Assembly (NCBI GenBank): GCA_025602905.1
Contig: JAHLKI010000006.1
Coordinates: forward strand, 186,001 to 250,000
Direction: 5' to 3'
DNA length: 64,000 bases
DNA from: Phlyctochytrium arcticum
Taxonomy: Eukaryota; Chytridiomycota; Chytridiomycetes; Chytridiales; Chytridiaceae
Shown: positions 33,501 to 45,070 of the stretch, one piece after another
Position numbering within the stretch: the stretch's first letter is position 1
How the letters are laid out: every line of letters begins with the position of its first letter
Translations under genes and position numbers: made by a program
Notes under the pieces: generated by a model
Database searches by the model: none
Seen by the model: the letters and a program-made list of their open reading frames with translations, nothing else
What the model was told of the DNA's origin: nothing

Positions 33501-34591
33501 GCACATAGCCTTGTAAGTTGATATATATTCTGGCTCTATGAGGATATTGACTGACTCATTTTGCACAGTACCCATTGGTGAACACTCAATATGTGGATAT
33601 CACAACATACATTCGCATCCATAATCCATTGACAAAGTATCCTTTGGACGTTGCTGGCCCGACTTGCTGGTGGCCTTCTGGCATGATTTCCATTATCTGT
33701 GTCCGGCCGTTGACGGCCGAAAAGGTTTGGCAGAAAAATGTTTTTAATTTGCACACATGTGCTTAAGCCCTTTGATTAGGCGGTTGTATCCAATTGTTAC
33801 CAGACTCTCAAGGAACTGGGTTGCGACGCACCGTACACTGTCCCGCCAGCGGGGTTCTCAGCATTTGCGCAACCTACACTGTCATTGGGCGAGGTCACGA
33901 CTGTTTTGGCGGATAAACTTTGCTCCATGACCACTCCAACGACAGCCGCCCAGGATCCGACGCAGAACGATGACATAGAAATTGGGGAGCAGATTATGTC
34001 TTTCAAATGCCCATTGACCTTACTGCGGATCCAAGTTCCAGTCAAGGGATCGCAGTGTCTACACAGACAGTGCTTTGATGCATTGGTAAATTCATTTCAG
34101 AATTTCCGATGGTCTTCCCAAGAGCTAATTTCATTTCACATCAGTCGTTCTTTACCATGACGACGGGGCCAATGAAGACACGAAAGTGTCCCATCTGCGC
34201 CAAAACGCTGAATTCAAATGTAAGGCTATTGGTTCAAGGAAAACTGCTACACATCAATTAACGTAAAACTGGTTTTCAGGACATCAAGATGGATTTGACA
34301 TGCGCCCGGTTACTGGCCAAGTATCCCGATGCAGACAAATGTATGATTCTGCCAAACGGTGACGATAAGCCGTATGACGAGAACGCGAAACCGGTCAGGA
34401 CGGTCCTTGCGGATGCGGATCTGAACGTGTCGGTGGAAACCTCCAAGCGAAAGCGATCCGAGGGCGGCGACCCGGTTCGCGTCATTGATTTGGATTCAGA
34501 CAACGATATGCCCTTTGAGAAACGACTACGACTGTCATCGCCTCGGTCGGGGATGCCCTCTTGGAATGGGGCAGTCATTGATTTGGATTAG
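30531..34591 (+). CDS. SP-RING SUMO E3 ligase (Siz/PIAS-like) with long repeat-rich N terminus
   Basis: Nine exons: 30531-32741, 32807-32842, 32903-33033, 33091-33174, 33236-33512, 33569-33724, 33780-34085, 34145-34219 and 34280-34591, giving 1195 residues. Residues 1-735 are disordered, dominated by Ala, Pro and Thr with a degenerate 23-residue repeat. A SAP-like DNA-binding segment follows (about 738-785, V-S-G-N-K-E-E-V-R-Q-R-L). A PINIT-like region spans about 815-960. The SP-RING begins near 1035: F-K-C-P-L, C-L-H-R-Q-C (Cys1058, His1060, Cys1063) and K-C-P-I-C (1082, 1085). Two SUMO-interacting motifs, V-I-D-L-D, lie at 1160-1164 and at the very C terminus (1191-1195). In Siz/PIAS proteins the SAP is at the N terminus, so the preceding 735 residues are unusual. 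The start Met could lie elsewhere. Confidence 0.82.
32000..32515 (+). repeat. Degenerate 69-nt coding repeat in the SUMO ligase
   Basis: About seven units of 23 residues with the consensus A-T-T-P-x-x-A-P-A-L-x-P-T-G-T-A-P-V-T-P inside exon 1. Weaker units extend upstream to about 31560. The DNA units differ by many substitutions, so the repeat is old. Confidence 0.75.
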
Positions 34592-35264
34592 TTTCCCAGA
34601 TCACGTATCCTCCTGCTCAATGTTGCTGGAACCACAACTCTCTCTCATTGTATATACACATCCACCACGTTACATAGACCATCTTCCCTCACTTCTGTTT
34701 GTCGTGCTTTGCCCACTATTTATATAGTTCATCATATAGCTCCTCGGCGTTTTGATGTCGCGCAGTGTCTGGAAAATCCGAAAAGTTCGGACCAAAGCGC
34801 TGCGCAACTGACCGCTTGCTTCGATGACTGTGCCGCTGCATTGCTCGTCACGTGTCCGAGATAGGCCATCGTCTTTTGTTTGCCTTTCGTGTTTCGCCAA
34901 GAACCGGCACCACCCCAGGATCACTGCCTTACTGCACCCGCTAGATCTGCCAGCGACCGCGGCTGAAAAGTACACGGACGTCTAGATAGGACCGATCATT
35001 TTGAGTGGCGCGTAAGAGTTTTTTCGAGACTGGTTTGGCCGTTTGGCGAAGAATAGCAGTCGGCCCATCTGGACCCGTGTGTTTTGCAACTCTCTCCAGT
35101 CTATTGGTTTCGTCTTGGAACGGTGCTGGAGGTCGAGGGTAAAGTGTAGAAGGAGACACGGTGCTGTCGAAGACTGTGGCCAGAAATTGGTGCGCTCGCA
35201 TCCATTCACTCACTGTTGGCGAAACCGGACACTTGACAGGAATATCGACTAAGCTTCCATCAAC
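34592..35264. other. Intergenic region
   Basis: These 673 nt hold the 3' end of the SUMO ligase gene and the promoter of the Not4 gene. No supported coding frame or repeat was found. Confidence 0.4.
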
Positions 35265-38098
35265 ATGTCGGTCACATCGGATGAGGAGAACTTGGATTGT
35301 CCTCTGTGCATGGAAGAGATTGATATCACGGATCGATACTTCAAGCCATGCCCATGCGGCTACCAGGTATGTTCCATATAGCAAAAAGTCTGTAATGTGC
35401 TTTCTTCTAAAATCACTTCGCTATTTTCCCTTCAGATATGTCGGTTTTGCTGGAATCATATCAAGGAAAATTTGAATGGACTGTGCCCAGCATGTCGCAG
35501 AACATACTCGGATGATACTGTTGAATACAGAACCGTTCCTCCAGAAGAGATTTCCCGGATCAAAGCAGCCAAAAAGAAGAAGGAACGCGAACGAAAAGAG
35601 CAGGATCAATTATCGAGGAGACATTTGGCAAATGTCCGCATTGTGCAGAAAAATCTTGTTTACGTGCTTGGTTTGCCTCCAAAGGTTGCTACAGATGAAA
35701 TGTTGCGAACGCAGGATTATTTTGGACAATATGGCAAAATCACTCGCGTGGTAGTCAATCGACGGGCGCACAGTCATACTCCTGTCCTGGCTCAAGTACC
35801 AAATACCGGCGTGTACATTACCTTCACGCGAAAAGAGGAAGCTGCGCGAGCGATTGAGGCCGTGGACGGGAGCATATACGACGGCAAAATTATTCGCGCC
35901 ACGTATGGGACAACCAAGTACTGTGCTTCATTCTTGAAAAATCAACCTTGTCAGAACCCTGTCTGTCAATTTCTGCACGAACCCGGTGAAGAGGCTGATT
36001 CGTTTGCAAAGGATGAGCTGAGCAGGATGCAGCTGCGTGAGCGCAATCCAAAGCCGCCACCATTTCCTTCCATGAGTGGAAAAAAGGAGGAAAAAGAGGA
36101 GAGTGCATTACCCGCCACAGCGAGCTGGGCCAAGCCAGTTGCGCGTCCGCAAAATACCCATTACTCGGCTGCCAGTGTATCATCCGTTTCGTCTACAGCG
36201 TCCGGAATGTCTGGAAGCCCAGAGGCAGAGGAGGAGCCGTATGACTCAAACATGTCCATGCTTCGTCCCAAAGATCTTACCCGGCCTGCACAGATCTCTA
36301 CCACCGTCGCGGATAGGAAAAAAGGAAAAGCACGGGTTACCTCTGCTGAGTTGCCACCCGGCTTATCAACACCGAATCCATTTGATGTGTCGGAGATTGG
36401 AGATACTGAGGTTGAACAAGTAATGGGCTCGAGCGCTCTGGATGAAAGTAATGAGCAAGCGGAGATAAACGTGGCCAAGGGTTCGTCCCCTCCGTCTCTT
36501 CGTGGCTCAAGTGAAGAAAGTGTCGTGCCTGCTGCCGTGAACGATGATTCGGATCACTCGCTGTCTCCTAGCTCACTTGGCTTCATTCTACATCCCAGAT
36601 ATATCGGACCATTTGATCCTTTCCGTGCCGATCCCATCCCACCGCCAGCGGCGTTGTTGAGTGCTGACATTGACAGTCAGACCCGCTCGACGTCACGGGC
36701 CAGTGATGGAGGGCAACGCAGTCGCTTTGAACGGTTCTTTGGTAATGGACAAGCGTTAGAATCCGAGTCAGCCTTTGACAGTGCTGGATTGCAAGAGAAG
36801 GGCAAAGAGGATGTCAAGAGTGTCCAGGTATTTCAGCGGGCGGAGTTTAATTCTAAAATGCACATCGTTCTAATTTCTTGAGTAGGAATCTTTCCGTGCA
36901 ATGTTTCCCAATGTCAACGTCTCTTTCGCTAGTGGTAGCCTCACCGACGCAGAAGCACGGTGGGGTGAGAGTTTCAGTCCCAGCAAGTTAGCATTGCAAG
37001 GCGCACAGGGTGGCGACTCATGGGGCCAAAGTCAAGGATTCCCGCTGAGATCGCAACAGCTTCAGCAACAACAGCCACAACTTGCATTCCAGAGCGGCGC
37101 TCGGGGATTGGGCAACCAATTTAGCAATGCGAATACCTTGGCACTTCAACAGCAGCGCGAACAGCAACTGTTACAGCAACAGCAGCAGTATCTTTCTTCG
37201 CTACCCCACAACCAGCAGGTCCAGCCTCACATCATGAACCAGCTGCAACAGTTGCGTCTGGCCCAAATGCAGCAACAACAACAGCAACAGCAGCAACAGC
37301 ACTTTTCTGGTCTTCCTCACAACATGCACCCGCCACAACAACAAGATGAACTTCTCACTCAACTATTACGTGATGCCCAGCTTCGCGAGTCACATCTTCG
37401 ACAGGATCAGATACGTGAGCTGCAGCTCCGCGCAAACGCAAATGCCGCTCAGGGCAGAGCTGGTAAGCATAACGGTGCTCCGTCATTGGGAGCTCATTCA
37501 GTGAAGGATAGAACTCACAAAAGCGCTAAAGGGTTTGAAGGACGAGGTCGACCGCGAAATTACGATTCTGCTCCATCACAGGCACATGGTCTTGATTACC
37601 AGCAAGACTGGCCATCATCGACATCTGCGACCAGCCTCGGACCTGGGTACGGTGCTAATGGTGAGTATCTTTCCGGAATATTATTTTCAGTGGCTTGGAT
37701 TGCCTTTTTTTTCTTTGCGTTTGAAGTATGCGGGACTCGTACTAACCTGGTTTTCTTCCATTCTTCTTTCTCCTTTCCTTTTCGGTTGAATTACAATGTC
37801 TTCCCTGATGCGCGTACGATCTTATTTTGACTGCTCTTTCCATATTTTCATTTGGATGTGGTATAAGTAAGGTTTGGAGAGTGGGGCGGCAGCGTCTCTG
37901 CGAGCAAAGGACATGATGCGGGAGGATCTGATTCGCCAATACCTTCGGGAACGCGAAGCCCGGCAGGAGCATCTACGCGAGCGCCAACGAGAACAGGATC
38001 GTCGGGATCTAGTAGCCGAGCGAGTAGCCGCAATGATGGCGAGGGGAGGCGAACCTCCGGGAATGACCCCCGCAGGAATACGCCGGAACTACACATAG
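35265..38098 (+). CDS. NOT4: CCR4-NOT E3 ubiquitin ligase Not4/CNOT4-like
   Basis: Exons 35265-35366, 35436-36827, 36886-37660 and 37872-38098 encode 831 residues. Residues 12-60 form the C4C4 RING typical of Not4 (C-P-L-C-M-E, C-P-C-G-Y-Q, C-R-F-C-W, C-P-A-C-R). A basic helix follows, then an RRM at about 110-200 (L-V-Y-V-L-G-L, G-K-I-T-R-V, G-V-Y-I-T-F) and a C3H1 finger (Y-C-x5-N-Q-P-C-x4-C-x3-H). Not4 attaches ubiquitin during translational quality control as part of CCR4-NOT. The C-terminal half is disordered, with a polyglutamine tract at 37270-37310 and a charged helix (L-R-E-R-E-A-R-Q-E-H-L-R-E-R). The last intron is long (211 nt). A second acceptor 4 nt earlier leads into the long frame described next. 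Confidence 0.85.
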
Positions 38099-41000
38099 GA
38101 GAATCGGCACTTGGGATGTTGAGCGGGGAGGGAAGGGAAAGTTATGAGGGAGATGCATTGAAGGGAGGGCAACAAAAGGCTACCGGGGAGCGTGGTCGAA
38201 AAAAGACATTGATCCCTTTGGAATTAGTTGGAGACACTGAATCTGTAGATACCAAGTCTGGTGCCGATGGAGATATGAAGATTATTTGGCCAAAGCGCGA
38301 CACTTCAGGAACGGTTGTGGAATCCAGTCATAGTAGTAAGAGTTTGGGAATTTTGGCAGAGCAGGTCGCTAGCTTGGGCAGTGATGCAAAGACAATCTCG
38401 AGTAGACCACAAACGCCCACTGTATCTGCTACAACATCAAATATTGGAAGTCCAACACCGCGGCGTGTCCTTTCCATAACGCCGGCAAAAAAACCTGTCA
38501 TGCCTATAGTACAAACTCCCGAGCCAGATGTTCCGTCGATCCTAGCAACCGTTGTGGAGACACCTACAAGCAAAAGGCGAGGCAAAGGATCAATGGTCAA
38601 TGCTCCCGTAGTTTTACCTAAAGAGAAAAAGGGTCGTTCGTCAATGAAGGGTTCGGAGCAGGAAACAAATAGTAGTGCGACGGAACAAGAGCCAGTGGGC
38701 AGTGTAGCTGGTAGAGTCTCAAAGGCCAAGGCGCGCAAGGCCGCGAAAGTTACGGAGGAAATAGTGAGCACAACTCCTGTTTCGCAGGAAATTGCCAGTT
38801 CTGAAGTCAAACCTGCTTCGGCAGAGGTGGAGGTGGAAGCCATTCTGAGCCAGAAGCCTAAGAAACGGAAAGTCAAGAAAATCCCAGTCAAGAAGCCGAT
38901 CGTTTCTCAGGTCACGGATGCGGAAGTTGTAGTCACAATGGATGAGAAGGAGAACAAGCCAAATGTGGACGGTACGAGTATGGGGCTCAAGAATGTCGAG
39001 AGAAACACTCAGCCCATCACGCACGCGGAGTCAACTAGTGTTACCATCCCCAAGCCTACCAAGCCCGCCCGCCAGGTTGAACGTAACAGACAAGCCCACG
39101 TTCCAATACCTCCACCGCGCACCGATTCCAATAGAGGGAAACGGAATTACCGCGGTACAGACCCTGAAATCGATCTCACTCCATTTATCACAGTTCAAAA
39201 CTCGGACAACGGCGGCTTTGATGTACAAATTGATCCCGGCGCTATGGCAAGTGCGATGAGCCAGTTTCGAGAGCATTATCGCGGGGGAAAGCATCAGGGA
39301 CAAAAGCCTGTGATTCAGCAAACCTCTGGACCGGATGGATCTACTGAAACGACTGCTACATTCGACTTGAGCACGTTGGGCTTTGACGTAGGTCAGCTTG
39401 ATCAGCTCACGGGCAAATTGGGCAACTTCGGGGGTATCATCACGCCAGCCGAGGCGTCGTCATCGGAAGCTGACTCCCACGACCATATGACCTTTAAAAT
39501 CAATGGCATGCCTGTGAAGATCGCAAAGAGTGTTTTCATTGACCAGGTCCTGGAAAATTTGGCAACGACCGCTGCGCGACTTTATGAAGGGCTCGAAGCT
39601 CAAGTCGAAAAAGTCCGGCAGAACGAAGAGTCCAAAAACAAGGGCAAAGCCACGTCGGTTGACGAAATGGAACCCAGTGATGAAGGAATACAGCGTGTTG
39701 CAGAACAAGTGACGAGACTGGAGCAGTATGCAGCTCGCTTGCAAGAGCGTGTCGTGCGGGAAGGGACACCCACTGCTCTAGAAGACATGGATAGTGATTT
39801 GGACATGGCGCCTCCGGTCAGGAAAGCTAGAAAAACGCTGTCCTCTGCGGAGCCACTCACATCCCCTATCTCGGAAATGTTTGGTGTTGGGCTTAATCCT
39901 GCGACTGCTGACTGGACTATGGATGACTGGCGGGCCAAATGCCGCAGCGTTGAGGTTGTTATGAAGCGAGTTCGGGAAGCCCGAGATCTTCGCCGTAAAC
40001 AACGAGGCGAGCCGGAGCTGGATATTGATGATGGCTTATCAGATGTCACTGCTTCACGTTCAACTGACCAGGCGGCACTTACCATGTTTGAGGCTCTTAC
40101 CCGAGTTGCCGCACAATACGGACAGGATCAACCCGATTCATGTGGTCAAGGCGGCGTCGAATTTGAATCTGGAAATGCGGGTGACGATGAACAGAGCATG
40201 TCTTCTTCTGGTTTTGTCACGCCAAACGCCATGGACAGCATGGCCGCGTCTTCTAGCCCATGTGACAACACCTTATCGCACATTGTTGAGAACAACGATA
40301 TTCAACACCTACTGGAGACGGTGCGTTTACTCGTCTCTAATGGGGAATCGCTAGCGAATGCGCCCAGCTCTTCGGCTAGTCCACACATGGACTTGACATC
40401 GAATGGCACCGCAGCCGGTGGCGCTTCGAGCAGCGGGAACGGCAAAAAGAAGAAGAAGAAGAATGCAAATAGCAGTACTGCCGCGTCCCCAGCCGTCGCT
40501 CAACTAGCCCAGCCTGAGGCACTTCCACCGTACTATCATTCCGACGACTTTAACTTGGGCATGCTGTTTGACGAACAGGGTCGGCCAACGCTTGGGCGTG
40601 ATCTTGTCGCCGGTGGCCAAATGCAGCCCCTATCCGCCGAGTTTGCCAATGTGATTTCTGGAGCATGTACGGCTGACATTGATAGCATGATGGCATACGA
40701 GAATTCGGATGATTTAGCGCCCATCGTATTTGATCCCGCGCCCCTATTGGCTGCGGTGGCGAATGGCAGTATTATTGCTGATTTGCCTATTCCCTGGGAG
40801 ATTTTCGGGTTGCGAGGCCCTCCCCCCTCGTGGCAGCAGCCGCCGCCGGCACCGCCTTTGGTCGAAGAAGTAGGCGCTGTCCATCATTCCAGCTGCCACC
40901 ACGCTCACTCTCCATATCCACCACCGCCCTCTGCACATTCCGCTCCACCAACCTCTTTCCCCAGCCCGCCTTCAAGAAACACATCTCTACTCGATATACC

Positions 41001-41346
41001 CGTCTCCATGGATGTACAAATTCTCGAACGCGAGCTCGAAGCTTCTCGCTCTGAAGAACTAGAGCTAGAGAAGCAACTCGTGCAAGTCGTTCGCCGCAAC
41101 CGAGTCTGGCAACGCCAAGTGGCTGATGCACTAGATTGGGAAATCCACATGGTCGATGCCGGTCAACCCTATGACGATCATTTGGAGGCTCATCCTGAGG
41201 ATGACGATGATGATGATCTTTACGTCGAACATGCTACTGGAGAGTCAACTGTGGACCATGAACAGGAACAGTATGAGGATGCGGTCGAGTACGAAGGCAG
41301 CGATCGAGAAGAGGATGATGATCTTTCGTCTCACGCCTCCCGCTGA
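37868..41346 (+). CDS. Long frame downstream of, or alternative C terminus of, Not4
   Basis: A frame open from about 37868 to 41346 overlaps the last Not4 exon in another frame. If splicing uses the acceptor AAG at 37865-37867 instead of the one at 37869-37871, Not4 reads into it and becomes 1915 residues long. Alternatively it is a separate gene starting at the ATG at 38116, 18 nt past the Not4 stop, with 1076 residues. The product is mostly disordered, with basic and Ser/Thr patches (K-K-R-K-V-K-K-I-P-V-K-K), a coiled-coil stretch near 39540-39750, a proline-rich region near 40830-40970 and a very acidic tail. I recognise no domain. Codon use and frame openness over 3.4 kb make it surely coding; its relation to Not4 is the open question. 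Confidence 0.65.
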
Positions 41347-41859
41347 TCTACCATTCCATCCAGTTCACCCCATTTCCATCCACACAATACCAGCCAATTT
41401 TTGATTTGCTACCGTTACGCCAAGCTTTAATGATACCCCCGCACTCCAATAATGTGCTTCCCACCCTCTTTTTACTTCCCTCCCTCCCGCCAACTCCCCA
41501 ACCTATCGCCCAATCTTCTTTTTTCCCCGTTTTCTTTCTAATTTGTACAGTGCTTTCGTTAATCTTTTCTGTTTTTTTTTGTGCTCCCTCGCTTTCTTGC
41601 TTTTTCTTTGCCCTGTTCTTTTTGTTCTTGTTTTTGTTTTAGTATAATGTTTGTAAATTTGATTTCGTTTTCTACCGATTGCTTCTTTTTACTATACGAT
41701 GACGTTTCTGATGTACATTTGACATTATTTTCGTGACGTCAAAAGTCCGTGACAACACCTCCAAAAAGTCGCTACTCCATATACAAACAAGTCACAGAAC
41801 TAACAACCATCAACTTTACGATCAAAGAAAAGACAAACGGCGAATATATAGCAAGAATC
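41347..41859. other. Intergenic region with T-rich tract
   Basis: 41460-41645 is a strongly C/T- then T-rich tract, likely the 3' UTR and terminator of the long gene upstream. 41749-41859 is open in frame with the next small gene but has no ATG, so coding there would need an upstream exon. Confidence 0.45.
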
Positions 41860-42329
41860 ATGAACGACACTTCAAACTCGACCAAAAACGGAGCAGGCGA
41901 ACCAGACCCTTTTACAGAGGGTGAACCTCTGGCCGAGGAAGAGCGGGACGCTCAAGCGGCCGATCAACACAACTGGTACATTTTACCATCCTAAACATCG
42001 GCGCATGCCCCCGTCCTCTTGCTTAAAAAAACTTTGATTACATTATAGGAATTGGGTATCTGGCTCATCCACTCTCCATCACGTGGCCGAAGCCGACGCT
42101 GTCCCCGATTTGGGGCCCGGGAATACAACTCCCGGTACGCATGCATGTTGCTATATTCAAAAATTATATGTTTCCAATGGTATTTTGTGTATTTGATGTA
42201 GCGAATGTAGAGGGGAATATCCGGGACCGACATCCGCATGGAGGACCGAAACTACCTGCGGTTGAGACGGGGACGTGGGGTGAGGCTACGGGGGCTACCG
42301 AGTTGGGCGCTGAAGGATTGGGAAAATGA
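41860..42329 (+). CDS. Small disordered protein, unknown
   Basis: Three exons, 41860-41975, 42049-42134 and 42202-42329, encode 109 residues. The phases agree and the splice sites are good (GTACAT...TATAG, GTACGC...TGTAG). The product is hydrophilic and acidic in the first half and Gly/Thr-rich in the second, with no membrane helix or known motif. It is transcribed convergently with the Ser-rich repeat protein, whose stop lies 165 nt away. I do not recognise the family. Confidence 0.5.
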
Positions 42330-42493
42330 GCAATTTCTTTTTTTCTTGTTGAGAAGAGAGAGAGAGAGAAGTCTATTTTTGTTATACGTATGTTGCAAAG
42401 AGATTTGGGATGTGTGTGATCTTTGAGCGAATTTTTGTTTTAGTTTGTAAAATTACATCACAATCAGGCCCAGTGTTGGAAGTAAAGCAAACT

Positions 42494-44695
42494 CTAGTCA
42501 TCAACACTGGTCCAATCGCCCCATTCTCCTCCGGACGCGCTCAATAGCCCCAAATGAGCGCTCATCCCCGTACACCTCCGTTTGACTAGAGGGTTGACTC
42601 CCCCACCGTCCCACATAGGGGGTACGATGTCCGCATTGCCGGCTCCTACCGCATATACGACTCTCAAAGCGTTGCGGAGCTGGTCGCCGGCTAGGGCGCG
42701 GTCAAAGAGTGGGCGGGGTATTTCGGTGGGTGCTGGGGTAGGATTAGTTGGTGGAGCAGGCACGGGGGACGGATGAGTGTTTTTGAAAATGTTGGGGGTG
42801 ACTGTGAACAGGGGTGGCTCGAGTTTGAGGGCGGCGAGAATGTCATTTGAGGAGTGGTGATCCTGCCGTGAAGAGGAAGTGGAGCGGTCAGGGGATGACC
42901 GCCGTGAAGGAGGGCGGTCAAAGGGAGATAATGCTCTTGATGAGGCAACGGATGATTGAGAGGTGGAGGATTCGGATATCCCGGATGGGGTGCGGAGCCG
43001 GGATACTGCAGGTGAAAGTGCGGGTTTGACGGTATGCGGGGGAAGGGATGATGGGGATGATTGGCGTGATAAGGGATGAGGTACGTCTCGTTTTGTCGAT
43101 GATGGCGGGGGTGGTGACCGGCCCCTGCTGTGCGTTGACGATGACCGGGAATCTCGGGAAATATGGGCGGCGCCATCGAGGGATTGGGTTCGAACGCGTG
43201 GTGAAGGGCGTCGTCTGGAGGAGGAGGACGAGGAAGTTGTTGGTTGGGGAGTCTGACTTCTCTGATGAGGAGTGTCTGGTTTACGCTCGGACGAGGATGT
43301 GTGATCTTTCGGCCTTGGAGGATGGTCTGATCTACGCTCGGTCGAAGATGTATGATCTTTCAAACTCTGAGGGTGGTCTGACCTGCGCTCGGTCGAAGTT
43401 GGGCGATCATTAAAGCTCCGAGAACTGTCTGCTCTGCGCTCGGTAGAAGATGTATGATCTTTCAAACTCTGAGGATGGTCTGACCTGCGCTCGACGGACG
43501 AAGTAAGTTCTTTAAAGCTTTGAGAACGGTCGGTTCTACGGTCGGTCGAAGATCGGCGCTCTGTAAAGCTTTTAGAATAGTCTGATCTGCGCTCGGTAGA
43601 CGATGTGCGATCTTTAGAGCTTCGAAAATGGTCTGATTTATGCTCGGCAGACGACGGGCGGTCTTTATAGCTCTCAGGATAGTCTGATCTACGCTCAGTC
43701 GAAGATGGGCGATCTTTAAAGCTTTGAGAACGGTCTGTTCTACGGTCGGTCGAAGATGGTCGATCGTTAAAGCTATGATGATGGTCTGATGTATGCTCGG
43801 TTGACGATAGCCGACGTTTATGACTGTGAGGGTCGTCTGATCTACGCTCGGTTGTAGATGTGGGATCTCTAACGCTCTGAGGATGGTCTGATATACGCTC
43901 GCTTGACGATGGGCGAGGTTTATAGCGATGGGGTAGCGCTTGATTCATTGCCGGTGGAGGACCGGGCGGGGGTGGAGGTGGGGGAGGTGAAAGTGGGGGT
44001 GCATCCAAGGAAATGCGACGCTCCTTTACTGAAAGATCAATGGGCCTATCTCGTTCCTTGACTGGAGAATCATAGAGTCGATCATGCTCTTTGACCAAAA
44101 GGTCATTGAGCATATCACGCTCCTTGACATTCAGGCTCGGGATATCCCGCTCCTTGGCCGAAAGATAACCGCGGGCCGGGGGAAAAGTCTCAATCGGGCT
44201 CGGTGTCGAAGATGCCAATGGCGACGGTTTAAGATCCATGGGCAGCCGTTTCCTCTTGCCGGAATAGATGGGCGATGAGCTACCCCCTGGGCTTAGATTT
44301 AAGATGATGGGTTTTATGGGCGGTTTTATGGGTGCGAGTGTCGGAGCTTTGGATGGGGGAGGTGGGCTTGGGGAGTCTACTAGAATAGGTTCTATGATCT
44401 TCTTGGGAGTAATTGGCGGAGACTTTGCTCTTGGTGGTCTGGATGTACTCTGCGGAGACTTTGCTCTTGGCGGTTTGGATGTACTCGGAGATTTTGGCCT
44501 GGGTGGTTTAGACGTGCTCCCAGACGACGTGCTCGTAGACTCTGCTCCAAGCGGCGGTTTCGATCCCAGTTTGGTACTCGGCCGCACCGGCAGCGCATGT
44601 TTATGTGAAGCACTACCCGCCGCCGTTGACCATATGATAGGAGAGGGTGGGAGTCTCTTGTCGCCATTATTCCGAGCATCGTTCCGATTCGACAT
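42494..44695 (-). CDS. Ser/Pro-rich disordered protein with 17-residue repeats
   Basis: A single exon on the minus strand encodes 733 residues. The first ~110 residues carry four S-K-P-P-R-x-K-S-P units. Residues 180-230 hold five V-K-E-R-D-x units. A polyproline stretch follows at 236-248, and then 13 tandem 17-residue units occupy 257-477. After more Ser/Pro-rich sequence, the last ~120 residues are less biased (D-I-L-A-A-L-K-L-E-P-P-L-F, L-R-N-A-L-R-V-V-Y-A-V-G-A) and may be the conserved part. The repeats are full of S-S-T-E-R-R-S-D, likely kinase targets, which resemble RS-type splicing or nuclear scaffold proteins. The family is not recognised. Confidence 0.7.
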   Translation of the reverse strand: MSNRNDARNNGDKRLPPSPIIWSTAAGSASHKHALPVRPSTKLGSKPPLGAESTSTSSGSTSKPPRPKSPSTSKPPRAKSPQSTSRPPRAKSPPITPKKIIEPILVDSPSPPPPSKAPTLAPIKPPIKPIILNLSPGGSSSPIYSGKRKRLPMDLKPSPLASSTPSPIETFPPARGYLSAKERDIPSLNVKERDMLNDLLVKEHDRLYDSPVKERDRPIDLSVKERRISLDAPPLSPPPPPPPPGPPPAMNQALPHRYKPRPSSSERISDHPQSVRDPTSTTERRSDDPHSHKRRLSSTEHTSDHHHSFNDRPSSTDRRTDRSQSFKDRPSSTERRSDYPESYKDRPSSAEHKSDHFRSSKDRTSSTERRSDYSKSFTERRSSTDRRTDRSQSFKELTSSVERRSDHPQSLKDHTSSTERRADSSRSFNDRPTSTERRSDHPQSLKDHTSSTERRSDHPPRPKDHTSSSERKPDTPHQRSQTPQPTTSSSSSSRRRPSPRVRTQSLDGAAHISRDSRSSSTHSRGRSPPPPSSTKRDVPHPLSRQSSPSSLPPHTVKPALSPAVSRLRTPSGISESSTSQSSVASSRALSPFDRPPSRRSSPDRSTSSSRQDHHSSNDILAALKLEPPLFTVTPNIFKNTHPSPVPAPPTNPTPAPTEIPRPLFDRALAGDQLRNALRVVYAVGAGNADIVPPMWDGGGVNPLVKRRCTGMSAHLGLLSASGGEWGDWTSVDD
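43265..43927 (-). repeat. Thirteen 51-nt coding repeats
   Basis: Units of 17 codons with the consensus D-R-P-S-S-T-E-R-R-S-D-H-P-Q-S-F-K. The length is exactly kept in all 13 units while the bases vary, which points to selection on the protein repeat. Confidence 0.85.
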
Positions 44696-45070
44696 GTGAA
44701 ACTCTAAAAGCTTGATCAGATTCGGGATTTGTATGAGGAGATGAGGTTGTGAGACGCTTGGATACCTGTTCAGCTTGCGTTCCTCCTATGCCTTCCTTCC
44801 CGAGTTGGCGGTTATTTGTGTAGTTAGATCGCTTGTTTGATTCCGACGAAGATGTCAGTCTGGCAGAACTTGCATTCGGTGTCGGTCGGATTGCTGCGCT
44901 ATGCTGACCCAAGAATGGCGCAGCCGTAGGTCAACGAGCTCATCAACGAAATCGCAAAGAAATTTACGGGGATACAACAAAGCAAGATATTTTTGTTACT
45001 TTGACCATGAAAAAACAGCGAGCCAAATGGTTATTGTACAAGGTATCATATGTCTATTGGAACATCGCCC
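44696..45070. other. Intergenic region
   Basis: 375 nt between two minus-strand genes, holding the promoter of the Ser/Pro-rich gene and the 3' end of the ATP-grasp gene. A short open frame on the minus strand (44667-44912) is not in phase with the Ser/Pro-rich gene and is not supported. Confidence 0.4.

Noticed and set aside
38328..38891. 187-codon minus-strand frame inside the long frame after Not4
   Set aside because: No motif or splice partner; the plus-strand frame is open for 3.4 kb.
44667..44912. Possible upstream exon of the Ser/Pro-rich repeat protein
   Set aside because: It runs past the ATG at 44695 in a different frame and has no donor that restores phase.
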